From NCBI GenBank assembly GCA_022410635.1, contig JAJVDF010000126.1:248001-312000 (forward strand): a stretch of 64,000 bases of DNA. The letters are read 5' to 3'. Shown in pieces: positions 14,201 through 23,702 of this stretch. Under the pieces are notes generated by a model. It did not search any database and was not told the DNA's origin. It saw only the letters and a program-made list of their open reading frames with translations. The DNA comes from Tretioscincus oriximinensis. Its lineage: Eukaryota; Chordata; Lepidosauria; Squamata; Gymnophthalmidae. Position numbers and translations under genes: made by a program. Numbering within the stretch: position 1 is the stretch's first letter; each line of letters begins with the position of its first letter.

Positions 14201-17200
14201 GATCATAAATTACTGATTGTTTTCCTAATAATCCAGACCTGATTGCCTTGTTTCNGACTGGCTCAAGTGTAAGGTACTTAACAAACTAGCATCTATTGGA
14301 AGAGAAGCAGTTTTGATGGTACAATTTTTCCAAATGCCAACTATCGCTGATAGTGCTAGCATATAATACAATACATGCAAGGCATATAATACATGCAAGG
14401 CATAGTTCAGTGAAGTCATTGTGATACTAATTTTAAAGTCCAGCAAAGGAGCTAGCAGCTCTTTGAGACTAACTTGAGAAAAGTGGGTGGCATAAGCTTT
14501 CGTAGACACGTCTACTTCTTCAGATGCAGTAGATGTGCCTGAAGAAGTAGACGTGTCTACGAAAGCTTATGCCACCCACCTTTCTCAAGTTAGTCTCAAA
14601 GTGCTGCTAGCTCCTTTGCTGGACTTTCTACTAGACTAACATGGCTATTTCTCTGAAATTGACAAATTTTAAAGTTACTGAAAGTTTGGAACTTGCAGCT
14701 AGCATAGGTTTTATTTCTCTTGACACGTCTCTGCTCATAAATTTTAAGTTTCCATTTGCAAAGTCCTTAGCAATACAGAGGCACTGTTTTCTTTCAACAA
14801 CTCTTCTGTGTTCTACTTAAATGGATTTGATTAGAAATTTACAATCTTGGGTGATCACACACCCCTAGATAAACCAATCTAAGGATCATGACAGTTTCTC
14901 CCACTTTTAACATGTTTGTCATTACTCTTTTTTTACACTTAACTACATTTTACTCTTAACTAAAATCTCAATGGTTAGTGAAAACTGTAGTGTTAGTGAA
15001 ATGGGACTGTGTGTTTTAACTATTAAGTGAATTATGACTGATAGAGTACCATGTCCTGGTTCTGTACTAGACCTTATTCTGGAATATATTCTGGTACAGG
15101 AATTAGTCTACTTGAGGCAAGTGAACAGATCAATTTCTACTCTGACAAATTAATTTATCAATTATTAGGTTCATATTAGCCAGTGAATCAGATGGTGACC
15201 TCTTTTTCACACAGTGGTGTGTCTAAAGGAGGCCCTAAGAAGACAGACACTTTCTGTTTCAATGTTTTGTTTGGGAAGGTGTATTTTACAAATGTTTGTT
15301 AACAGTACAAAGGGAGAAGATTCAAAAGCTCTTTGGTCTGACAAAGAAATAACTTATTTTCAAACCATTTCCAATAAAATTTGAAACTTTTAGCAAACTT
15401 TGTGTCCAGCAGACGCTCTCACGCTATCCTGATAACATGTTAATTANCTATGGTTATACCTTATTTAATATTATATTGATTGGACAGGAAATAAGGGCAT
15501 ATTACCAATGGTTTCAGACAATGATATCTATTACACCAAAGGATAAAAGATGCAAGCGCAATGAAATAAATTATCAATTTTGTTTTATTATGGTTCTTAT
15601 TCTGTGACCAATAGGTAAGTTTTAGACATACTCTCTGTTCTTCTGTCTGATACATGCCTCCTTCTCAATCCTGGGGAGACATGAATCCCAAATATACCTG
15701 CTGGCATGAAATCTGGTTTGAAAGACTCTTTGTTTCACATATGATTTTGACTAAATTTTAAAATTGTTTTCCAGGTTATAAAGATGCCATCATTGAAATA
15801 CAAATCTGGTTTTGGTTATTAGTCATTCTTTTCCTCCTCCTCTTTTCTCTATATTGTTCAAGAAACAGATAATCAGATTGAAGATTGAAAGCTACCTGCA
15901 GTTTATTGGGACTTGTCGATTTTTTCCATGAGGAGTAGAACATTTTCTGATTGGTTTGAATTTCAGTTCTGAGAGAACGTGGGAATATTTCCCTTTCCTA
16001 TGGCAAAATTGGGTGGCAAGCACAGAAATTGACAAAACACTGTGCACTTTTAAATCTATGAAGATTAGGCTCTGTATAAAGATCTGAGAACTTCATGCAC
16101 ATGATTTCTTATGAGGCAGGCAGCATGACATTCAGGTACTTCTTGCAAAGACATTCAAAGTTATTTGGGGGAACTTTTTTATTCTGCTTTAAAATTGGAA
16201 GTCTGGCAAAAATACTGCTTTTTAAGTTTTCTGTCTGAATTATTCTGTATTCTTTAGCTGTAATGTACTAAATAGGCACACGTATATACTTGAGTATAAA
16301 TCGACCTGAATATAAGCCGAGACACCTAATTTTGCCACAAAAAACTGGGAAGACTTATTGATTCGAATATAAGCCTAGGGTGGGAAATGCAGCAGGATGG
16401 GACGAAGGAAGAAAAGGAACCCAATGCCTCCCCTGTGCCCATCCAAGGTGCCAATCACCCGCTGGGGCCCGCAGCCTGCCATGGGGCCACACAGTCCTCA
16501 GGGCCACATGCTCTTAAATTTTGAACTAGAGTGATAGAAGTCACTCCATCCCACCAAAGGAACTTAGTAGTCTAGTAACCATACTGGATCTAGGATTGTC
16601 TCCTAAATCCCAGGCTTATCTTTACAGTGGAATTTAGATGCACTGTTAAATATTTTTAAAAAGTTTTAGGTTTACATTTCCTAAATATAGTATATAGCCT
16701 GAACAGAATATCACACAAAATTCAACAAATAATATTAAAAGTAGCTGTTAATTCACACTTCACAAAATTTCCTTTTTATATCTTAGTATCCTCAGTTTTG
16801 GTTGTTAAATTACCATTCTTTCCTTCCTTCTGGTGAAGCAACAGAAGCACAGCAGGGTCATTAGCATCCTGATGACAGCATTGTTTTGCACTTGGACAGT
16901 TCAACAAGAGTGTAAAAACACATTGCACTGCCAGGCGGTGAACTCATCAAAAGGATGCAGTTGCTTTCTTGGAAAGGATGTACGCATGTAAGGCATTGTT
17001 ACTTCCCTATCAGTTTTCCTACAATCCCCTTGCCTCTCAGCCTTTGACCTACAATTTATGGTTCAATTTGCTGCTTTAAAGAACTTTACATGCTAATAGG
17101 TTGGATGTGCCTGTGAGGCACTGAGGAATGAAAACAAGAGGATTAGGGATGAAAGTCTCCTAATAACAAGAATGTTATTGCCTTGTTCTTTACATTCACA

Positions 17201-19325
17201 ATAGATTGAGAAGAAATTAGATCAATTATAGGAGGAATGGATTTTAGCTTCAGCGGGTGCAGCTAAGGACCTGCCGCACAACACCATCTGGATCAGAGCC
17301 ACCAAATCTAACACGTCAAACTTACAAATAATATCATTGCAGAGAGGAAAAACCACCAATAAAAATTCCGGCACACTAACCAATAAAGAAAATATATATC
17401 CTCACAAAGTATTTTGTTGTGAACATCTGCATAAGACGTAAGTAAATGTAAGGATTACCTGTCAATTGCGCCCCAAGGGCAATTGGGTTTGAATTGTCTA
17501 CATATATATTTGGCACATTAGAAGTTCTTAACACCCGTAGGCCCAGTCACACATTTACTTTTAAACCTTCCTCAATCCTAAAAACTGAGCTTAAAAAAAT
17601 ATAACACCCCGTTTTAAGCCAAAGGGTAGCACAACTAAGACACAAAGTGACCAAAACAATAACTCTCACATTTCACAAATTGAAATGAATCTTATTGAAT
17701 GTACAGCATNGTAGTATATTGATGTAACTCATTAAAGCTCCGATCTGAGTTCATTTTGGTAAAATTAAAAAATTTTTTAAGCCCTGGACTAAATCAGGAA
17801 GAAGAAAAAAAAACACATTAATATTGTCCTTTAGGATTGAAGGATTAAAAGTAAGTGTGTGACCAGACCAATGTTAGATGCCACTAGACAGCGAGCAGTA
17901 CCAGGACCATTTTATTCTGCCCTCCACCCTCTGCTACTTTTTAAAGAAGCTACATATGTCTACAGCAGGGGTGGGCAATTAATTTTTCCCAAGGGGCCGC
18001 ATGAGAAATTGGGGTGGTTTTAGAGGGCCGGATTAATATAGTTAACTCAGTTCTACCCAATACTGTATATAACTTTGAGCTAAGAGGGGCGGGCCGGTCA
18101 GAGACAGTAGGAGGGCCGCATGTGGCCCTCGGGCCGCCCCTTGCCCAGGTCTGGTCTACAGGTTTCTGAAGCTCTGGAATCAGGGCAATGTTTTGGGGAA
18201 AATGTCAGGAGAACAAGCAAGTGGTTAGCAGCAGGCTATTGTGTTCCCCACTGGGAAAACGGAGGAACGCAGAGAAGGTGGGGCCGAGTGTTTGTATTTT
18301 TCCCCCCTGATAGAGATTCCTTCTGCCATAGTTAACGTTCCTTTGCCTATGATGTGCGCGGGAAGGGCAGGTCTCGCACATTCCCTTCATAGCTCTTACG
18401 AGAACCTGACATAGCCATTGCGGTCCCCGGGGTCAGGGAAGGCTGAAGGGCTTTGGAATCTGGCTGTTAAATAGGAAGTCAACGAAGCCTCCCATTTTCG
18501 CAGCCGCCTCTTCCCATTCCTCCCTGCACGAGGCGTCATGAAAAAGTTGCCCAGGAGCTTCCACGCCGCCGCTTGCAAGGCGCCTCCTCTGCCCAGCGGC
18601 TCTTCTGCAGCAAAGAGCAATGCAGGTTTTGGGCGTTCGGGCGGCGGGGATAGAGGACGTCACAGCCACGCTGCAGCGCCGACGGTCCCACCGCTTGGAA
18701 GCGGCCAGATCCCACCTTTCCTTTAGACCTTCCCCAGGCCGCCCTCTTCCGCCCTTGGGGATGGGACTTCGTGCAGGGAAGGGAAGGAAGGGAAAGACAC
18801 CCGTGTCTGGCCCGCTCGTGCAAGGGAGGGCGTGTGAACAGGGCCAGCGCTGCTGCGCGGAAACAGCCCTCCCGCGTACTTCAGCCGCTGCCTCCCGCTT
18901 GCTCAGGCAGGGCGAGACCGAGCGCCCGAGCGCCCCGCCAGTGACTTCTGAGCCGAGGGGCTGCGATGGACGGAGGGGAGCCAGGGCTCGGCGGCCCCGT
19001 CCGAGGTGCCTGTGCGCCCGCCGCGCCGCCGCCCCGCCCGCCTCACCTCCCTTAACTTGGCTTCCTCGCCCAGCGCCGCGATCCAGGCTCCCTGCCACGC
19101 GCTCCTCCAGCTCCTCAGCGACAGCAGCCAGGCGAAGAGGCGCCGCTCGCCCTCGTCTTCGGCCGCCGCCTCCCCGCCTCGGAGGGGCTGCCGGGGGGGC
19201 GCCCCCTCCCCCCTCGCCCGCAGGGCGCTCAGGCCACACCGCAGCAGGTAAAGGGCCGCGATCGCCAAAGCGGCCGTCAGGAAGGAAAGCAGCGAGAGCG
19301 GCGGGAGCTCAGCCAGCCAGGACAT
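2182..19325 (-). CDS. C2CD2: C2CD2, C2 domain-containing protein 2 (5' part, seven exons)
   Basis: The coding exons, read 5' to 3' on the minus strand, are 19047-19325, 14028-14126, 6153-6272, 5086-5190, 3122-3241, 2840-2960 and 2182-2290. All junctions are AG/GT and phases agree throughout, giving 317 codons plus 2 bases before the gene leaves the window. Residues about 6-30 are a hydrophobic N-terminal anchor. Residues about 94-240 match the SMP-like lipid-binding region of the TMEM24/C2CD2 family (for example VTFEEAASSQPLELVVQQVL). Residues from about 268 start a C2 domain (LDLLCIVQLNDPLQRFSSS, then WKEEFTF). Family knowledge: C2CD2 and its paralogue C2CD2L/TMEM24 sit in the ER and transfer phosphatidylinositol lipids at ER-plasma membrane contacts. 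The first ATG, directly before the hydrophobic segment in a CpG island, was chosen as start. The C2 end and C-terminal exons lie off the left edge. Introns hold many repeats but I see no break in the exons. Confidence 0.9.
2840..2960 (-). CDS. C2CD2: C2CD2 coding exon 6
   Basis: This is a 121-bp exon, phase 0 in and phase 1 out (GCAG|gtaaaa donor). It encodes a proline-rich linker (GTSPPKPPRAHELKLLMKNV) and the first strand of the C2 domain. The acceptor reads ttttttctgcaag, an AAG rather than the usual CAG/TAG. The next CAG, 21 bp inside, would shift the frame into a stop, so AAG is preferred. Confidence 0.8.
3122..3241 (-). CDS. C2CD2: C2CD2 coding exon 5
   Basis: This is a 120-bp exon of 40 codons in phase 0. 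The acceptor is ctttttctag-like and the donor CAG|gtaact. It encodes GQTGTHTALETFKCVLQNLI and continues to TDVKARQ. It forms the C-terminal helix of the SMP-like region and the linker towards the C2 domain. Assignment rests on reading frame and position between exons 4 and 6. Confidence 0.82.
3820..3866. repeat. Tetranucleotide microsatellite
   Basis: An AAAT-type run followed by GAGT units lies in the intron between C2CD2 exons 4 and 5. Confidence 0.8.
5086..5190 (-). CDS. C2CD2: C2CD2 coding exon 4
   Basis: This is a 105-bp exon of 35 codons in phase 0, with a taataacag acceptor and a GAG|gtaaat donor. It encodes LELSMKSKEEDIQVKWSFIY and ends NPINMQE. It continues the SMP-like domain from exon 3 without a gap. 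The strand -VKWSF- matches the ISWAF strand I recall from C2CD2L. Confidence 0.87.
5965..6055. repeat. Copy of a dispersed TIR element (family A)
   Basis: The arms acttttaatccatcttca and its near reverse complement tgaaaatggattaaaagt face each other. They share the TIR seen in the fuller copy at 17540-17869. This copy lies 100 bp from C2CD2 exon 3. Confidence 0.5.
6153..6272 (-). CDS. C2CD2: C2CD2 coding exon 3
   Basis: This is a 120-bp exon of 40 codons, phase 0 at both ends, with a tattccag acceptor and a TTGCAG|gtaatt donor. It encodes VISCNVTGNAFNFIARISHN and ends YPLNLQ, which are beta strands of the SMP-like domain. A 0.6-kb CR1 copy sits only about 250 bp upstream of the acceptor (6521-7137). 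Confidence 0.88.
6521..7137 (+). mobile_element. CR1-type LINE, 3' 0.6 kb
   Basis: The 5'-truncated copy starts at ccacatctcaag. It keeps an open frame at 6542-6937 for the C-terminus of the LINE protein (LEKVQKRATKMIKGLEHL, ending MDTKGINEY) and ends in ttatgttcttatg octamer-type tail repeats. It is very similar to 43986-44594, so the family was active fairly recently. It sits in the intron between C2CD2 exons 2 and 3. Confidence 0.9.
7598..7870 (+). mobile_element. tRNA-derived SINE (family 1)
   Basis: The tRNA-like head carries an A-box-like stretch (cagccactaagg) and B-box ggtttcaaagccc. The body matches the reverse complement of 13222-13508 along its whole length, and the copy ends in a (TTC)n run. 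Polymerase III promoter remnants are inferred. Confidence 0.75.
7848..7869. repeat. (TTC)n microsatellite at a SINE tail
   Basis: About seven TTC units form the 3' end of the SINE at 7598-7870. Confidence 0.85.
10032..10056. repeat. Poly-C tract (25 C)
   Basis: An uninterrupted run of 25 cytosines on the plus strand follows ccct. Confidence 0.9.
10885..11115. repeat. Polypyrimidine tract
   Basis: About 230 bp are almost entirely T and C on the plus strand, with repeated TCTC and TTTC. The open frames here are artefacts. Confidence 0.75.
11144..11215. repeat. Two-copy tandem repeat, about 36 bp
   Basis: The segments ttagtggaaaggtaaaagta and ttagtggaaacgtaaaagta, each followed by aa(c/t)attaat, lie in tandem. 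Confidence 0.7.
13222..13508 (-). mobile_element. tRNA-derived SINE (family 1)
   Basis: Read on the minus strand it begins tggctcagtcactaagg (A-box) and has ggtttcgagaccc (B-box). The body ends gcgggatataagaaccc, a typical squamate SINE 3' end. It matches 7598-7870. Confidence 0.8.
14028..14126 (-). CDS. C2CD2: C2CD2 coding exon 2
   Basis: This is a 99-bp exon of 33 codons, phase 0 at both ends, bounded by tttctttgcag and AAG|gtgtgt. It encodes DSCLVTFEEAASSQPLELVV and continues to KSADEK. This is the start of the SMP-like region and aligns with the FEE motif of C2CD2L. A Penelope-like fold-back lies about 300 bp upstream in the preceding intron. Confidence 0.9.
14440..14664 (+). mobile_element. 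Penelope-like fold-back insertion, copy 1
   Basis: Two inverted 84-bp arms (14440-14523 and 14539-14622) agree at about 82 positions across a 15-bp spacer. Only the right arm continues with ctagactaacatggct and ends tctctgaaatt. An 11-bp target duplication aattttaaagt flanks it (14429-14439, 14665-14675). The unit resembles common reptile repeats with a ctgatgaag...cgaaagcttatg motif that I attribute to Penelope-like elements; that family call is inference. Confidence 0.65.
14539..14572 (+). ncRNA. Hammerhead-ribozyme-like core (degenerate)
   Basis: CTGAAGA fits the hammerhead CUGANGA box. It is followed by a 6-bp stem GTAGAC/GTCTAC and then GAAA. An extra A lies between the box and the stem, and no cleavage site or closed stem I/III could be assigned. 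The same core occurs inverted at 14498-14523. Activity is doubtful. Confidence 0.3.
14676..17539. other. C2CD2 intron 1, mostly unrecognised
   Basis: I see no coding signal. At about 16280-16400 is an old dispersed repeat with recurring tataagcc motifs (gtataaatcgacctg, atataagccgag, atataagcctag). The rest is AT-rich with no repeat I can name. Confidence 0.5.
17540..17869. mobile_element. TIR element (family A), 330 bp
   Basis: The ends are inverted repeats of about 40 bp. The left begins ggcccagtcacacatttact and the right, reverse complemented, ggtctggtcacacacttact. Both continue into ttttaa-ccttc-aatcctaaa. No coding sequence or clear target duplication is visible. Related arms occur at 5965, 21485, 23570, 43165, 45280 and 61610. 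Confidence 0.7.
17966..18153. mobile_element. hAT miniature element with perfect 8-bp target duplication
   Basis: This is a 188-bp element starting caggggtgggcaat and ending ttgcccaggtctg. The flanks are identical 8-mers gtctacag (17958-17965 and 18154-18161), the length hAT transposases produce. It lies about 900 bp from C2CD2 exon 1. Confidence 0.85.
19047..19325 (-). CDS. C2CD2: C2CD2 coding exon 1
   Basis: This exon encodes residues 1-93, starting MSWLAELPPLSLLSFL and ending EEAKLRE at a GAG|GTGAGG donor in phase 0. A hydrophobic stretch at residues 6-30 (leucine- and alanine-rich) is the membrane anchor. A later segment, LFAWLLSLRSWRSAWQGAW, resembles the conserved region before the SMP domain in C2CD2L. 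It lies inside the CpG island. Another ATG 10 nt upstream is in a different frame. Confidence 0.88.
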
Positions 19326-19451
19326 GACTGACCATAATGGAAGCCTCCCTGCGGCCTCTGCGGGGACGGGCCGGGGCTGGGCGCACAGCAGGGCCGGGAG
19401 CCTCCCCCCCCCCCCCCCCTCACATGGCAGCAGGACCGGCCGGGCGCCTTC

Positions 19452-19492
19452 CTCCTCCTCCTCCTCCTCCGCCTACTGCTGCTGCTGCTGCG
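19452..19492. repeat. Triplet run (CTC)n/(CTG)n in the probable C2CD2 5' region
   Basis: Repeated ctc and then ctg triplets lie about 130 bp upstream of the C2CD2 ATG on the minus strand (GAG/CAG on the transcript). Confidence 0.7.
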
Positions 19493-20503
19493 CCTAAGCG
19501 GCCGGCAGAGTCCAGGCACGCGCTGTGCCGCCGCTGCTCCTCCTGGCCTTCTGCTGCGCGAGATAAGCCTCCCCTTCCGCCTTCCCCGAAAGCGCAAAAC
19601 AGCCCCCAGCCGCCGCCTGGGAGAGGCGGGAGGACCCGGGGCCGGAGGGAACCTTTGCCTCCCGAGCCGCCAAGGGCGCAGCCGCCGCCGCCGCGTGTGG
19701 CGAACTGGCGATGCAGCAGGCAGAGAAGTCAGGCGGGTAGCAAGGCGGGCAGGAGGGAGAACAGCCAATCCAACGTCACACAGCAGAGGACCTGCCCAGT
19801 CGCACAGAAAGAGAGAGAGGGAAAAGCATACGAGATTATCGTACACATACGAGAATTTACCTTTCCGAACGAGAAAGAAAGGNCCCCTTCTCCTATGAGA
19901 TTTTATCCCGGCCGCCAAAATCCAGAGAGCGGGTGATCTGTGCCCTTGAGCAAAAATCTCTCAAGTCTGCCCCCGCTGAACCTTATTCTGGGATACATCT
20001 TGCAAGAGGAGCCTGCCATCTACACGCTAGTGTAGGCAACTTCACTACTTTACTCCTCAGCCAGAAGGGCCTGGCACTTTGAGGCGACCCCAGAGGAAGG
20101 AGCAGTAAAACCAACCTCTGGCGCACCCTCCTCTTCCTCCCCTCCTGCTGTGCTGCTCTCCACTATATCCTTGCCTTCAGGAAGGGCAGCTTGTTCTTTG
20201 CTTTGCTTAGGAGCTATTGACATGGGACAGCAGCCAGCAACATGCTGACCCCTCCCTCCCCCCTAAGGCCCAACCAGTCAGGGGAGAGAATCTTGCCCCC
20301 CATTGCCCACAATCACCCTGAGGTCTTCCTGGTCTTCCAGAATGGGAAAAGTGGAGTGTGTGGAACAGAAAGGGCTCCTTGGCTGGCCTGCAAAAGGGCA
20401 AAGAAGTCTAAGTCTGTATCGGGTTGGATTTCATGCAAATGCTTACTGGCATCCAAGAACAGTTAATGCTGTCTGTTTTCAAGACAAACCATCTGCATTA
20501 AGT

Positions 20504-20702
20504 CCAGCAAAGGAGCTAGCAGCACTTTGAGACTAACTAGAGAAAAGTAGTTGGCATAAGCTTTCGTAGACAGGTCTACTTCTTCAGATGCTCGTCTACG
20601 AAAGCTTATGCCAACCACTTTTCTCAAGTTAGTCTCAAAAGTGCTGCTAGCTCCTTTGCTGGACTTTCTGCTAGACTAACACGGCTCTTTCTCTGAAATT
20701 AA
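20504..20702 (+). mobile_element. Penelope-like fold-back insertion, copy 2
   Basis: This is the same family and layout as copy 1. The left arm 20504-20571 is inverted relative to the right arm 20594-20662, and only the right arm continues to the tctctgaaatt end. A 14-bp target duplication catctgcattaagt flanks it (20490-20503, 20703-20716). Only the left arm (minus strand) keeps the complete CTGAAGA-stem-GAAA core. Confidence 0.65.
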
Positions 20703-20943
20703 CATCTGCATTAAGTGATTGGCATTGGCCCTGTCCCCACTGAACCTTATTCTGGGCGCTGTCTCAGAATAGGAGCCTGCCATATGCATGCTAGGGTGGA
20801 CTGTGGCAGGCCCTGAATGTGGATAGCCAAGCTGTGCCCCATCTTCAATGTTGTAAAAAAGTGCATGAAGATATATGAGCCAAGAACACGGCATAGTCGT
20901 ATTTGGCCAAGTATGAAGTAATGCTTGGACAATATCTTTAGGT

Positions 20944-21098
20944 CAGAGATGTCAAACTGGTGGCCCTCCAGATGTTCTTGAACCACAACTCCCAGAATTC
21001 CATTTGGTTTACCAGAGTGAGCTGCACACTGCTGTGGAATGGAATGTTGGGAGTTGTGGTTCAGGAACATCTGGAGGGCCACCAGTTTGACATCTCTG
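20944..21098. mobile_element. hAT miniature element, fold-back type
   Basis: This 155-bp element is almost wholly two inverted arms, cagagatgtcaaactggtgg... against ...ccagtttgacatctctg. The flanking 8-mers ctttaggt and ctttatgt (20936-20943, 21099-21106) differ at one base. Confidence 0.85.
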
Positions 21099-21977
21099 CT
21101 TTATGTGACCATTCAAACGGGTGCGCTGAATATACAAGTCCAGGTACCATTAGCTTAAAAGTAACTGAGATTAGTCCTTGTTATTTACATTGATGTGTTA
21201 TGTGCTAGAAAGTATTTTCCTTTCTTGTTTTGGCAACTCTTTATTTCGGAGCAAAAACTATGGGCAAAGGTTATTTTTCTGATTTACATACTGCCTCACA
21301 CCAATAGAAGTCAGCCCAGTAAAAAAGATTGCATTGTTAAATAGAACTACTCACATAAATGCTTCCTTTTTTATACCATTCTTGGTTAGAAAAAATCTGA
21401 AGTTTCCTCTTAAAAGAGAAAAATACAGCATAGTTATTAAATCAAGTGACCATTAAATTAGAGACTGTTCTAAACTCAATATCCAGACCTAGGCCAGAGA
21501 CCTACTCCCACTTAGCCCAATTCTTCAGGACTGAAATAGGATTAAAAATACATATCTTATCCTCAGCCACCATCAATCTTCCATAAAGACTTTGAAGATG
21601 TTCCAGGATAAATGGTAGATATAATGTTTTTTAAGCAATAAAAACCACCAGGGGTGCTTGAAGTTTGTGAACCTTCAGAATTTCTCATCCTCCTATGTAA
21701 ATGTGACCGAAAACAACATCAGATTTTCACAGAAGTCCTAAAAGAGAACTTCACTGAACAAATTACTGTAAATGGTTTTCAGTTACAGTTTTCTGTATTC
21801 ACCTTTAATTGAGATAAAAGGGCTGTGAAGATTTTGATTATAAGGGATGGAGTCTCTGAATGTTGCATAATCTAATCTGGACTACTGCCATTGCGTAGAC
21901 ATTACTGATCCAGATCACACTTTTCTTCATTCAGAGAAGCAGTAGGCTTGGCTAATCCAGACACACTGGTTTGGGGC

Positions 21978-22177
21978 TAGCCTGACCAGATGACCCCTTT
22001 TGCGGGAGGTTGAAAANCCAGTTTCGGAGTGCCTCCNNNNNNNNNNNNNNGNANTTTTTTTNNAAAANNNGNTTTTTTTNAAAAAAANNGNTTTTTAATT
22101 TTTTTCCTCAGAAAAAAAACGGGAAGCACCCCCAAAATGGGTTTTCAACCCACCCCAAAAGGGGTCATCTGGTCAGC
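21978..22177. mobile_element. Fold-back element (family B) with 12-bp target duplication
   Basis: Arms of at least 50 bp, gcctgaccagatgacccctt on the left and its inverse on the right, enclose a low-complexity centre with undetermined bases. Perfect 12-mers ctggtttggggc flank it (21966-21977, 22178-22189). Confidence 0.65.
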
Positions 22178-22189
22178 CTGGTTTGGGGC

Positions 22190-23690
22190 ACATGTTTTTT
22201 AGTGCTGAAAGGACAATCTTATGTAAGGTATTGGCTGTGGTTAGACTATAACAGTTGCCATCTTGGAAACAGGAAAATGGAGCATATCTAAAAGGACATA
22301 AAGGAATGTAGCCTCTTAATGAAACCCCGGCCTAANTATGGCTTAAGAGTAAGGATAAATAATGCTAGAGTAAAATAGATCAAGAGAATCTGAATTATTG
22401 ATATAACGAACATCTAGTCTAGTGTCTCCTCAAATCTAACTATACCGCTATATGATTTATGGCACCTGGTTAAATATTCATTTTCACTTGGGCCCTTGAC
22501 TCATTGTTTCTCTAAATGTTAACATGCCAGCGTGAGAAGGAGAGAAATAGATGGGCTTTATTTTATTATAGTGTATTATAGTATTATAATATCATATGAT
22601 GTGACCGATCCTGCAACCACCAGATCAAGGAAGGGATGCAAATGCTATAAGAATAAACAAACAAACAAATCTCTGTGAAAGTATATTTCATTTAATGACA
22701 ACTGGCAAACCAACAGCATACATCAGACTCCCAAGTGAAACAAAATCAGTCAAAAGACAAGTTAATTTTACCCTAAATTTTCTTATTAAAAGTCTAGATA
22801 AAAAAACTCAAGAGAGTAGAAAAGTAATACAAAGCAGCAACATCACATTAGGAGAAGAAATCTGACATCGGTACTTGTAGTTCTAAAAAGTTAATAGGAT
22901 TCAATACGTACAATATATTATAAATAATTATAAAAAACTTTCTGAATTTCTTAAATACCTCTAATTAAAATCAGAATTCAAGTTAATAAATTTTGTTTGA
23001 AATCCATTATGCCATAGATGATTATTCCAATAATGGGTAATAAATCTTTCAAGAAAATAAGTTCCTTTGATAATTGATATATAAAACTTTTACCTACACA
23101 TCTAAGCCATGTGAAAGAAAATGAATTATGTCCATAACTAGATGTTGCAATGTTTAAAAACACAAAAATGCCATCAATATAAGTATGAATTGGATGTGGT
23201 CTATGTGCTTTAGATTCAAGAGCAATTAAAATAAATAGTGTGATGTTTAACTGCTTTTAATTTAACTTTACAATCTGAAGCAAAATTAGACATTTTATTA
23301 AAACTATTACTTCTTTTTTAAGAACAACTACTATTGGGGAATTGCAATTTAGATATTTTTTCATAATTTTGATTAGTAACAATTCAAAACTTTGGAGTGC
23401 TCATCTTGATAGATTTCACACAGAAACTTAAGCTATATATTTGAGATAAAAACATAACATTAAAAAAGCCCTCTGTATATACAAAGTAACCATTTTATTG
23501 TTCTTTTGTTCCCATTTTATGAGCTTTCAGTTTACGGGTCATATCTTTACAAGTTTAAAATAGACTCTGATCACATATCTACTTTTAAACTTTATTCAGT
23601 CTTGAAGAATACCTTAATCTGTTTTTTTCTAGACTGAACCAAGTGCAATTTAGTCATAAGAGCCCAAAGGAATGACAAAAGGAAAAACGC
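22190..23690. other. Gene-free AT-rich stretch
   Basis: I see no coding signal. Positions 23570-23640 contain arms of TIR family A (acttttaaactttattcagt). The rest is unrecognised. Confidence 0.5.
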
Positions 23691-23702
23691 TTCTCAATTT
23701 AC

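Larger units (their letters stand above)
18430..19800 (-). promoter_or_regulatory. C2CD2: CpG island and probable C2CD2 promoter
   Basis: A strongly GC- and CpG-rich block surrounds C2CD2 exon 1, with many GC boxes and CCG/GCC runs, in an otherwise AT-rich region. A CCAAT-type site on the plus strand (gccaatcc, about 19765) and triplet runs CTC/CTG at about 19451-19492 would lie upstream of the coding start or in the 5' UTR. Long open frames on both strands here are composition artefacts. The transcription start cannot be read directly. Confidence 0.7.

Noticed and set aside
18433..19239. 268-codon minus-strand frame and the overlapping 235-codon plus-strand frame in the CpG island
   Set aside because: They are arginine, alanine and proline-rich, as expected from GC-rich DNA without stops. 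They overlap true C2CD2 exon 1 in other frames and have no domain.
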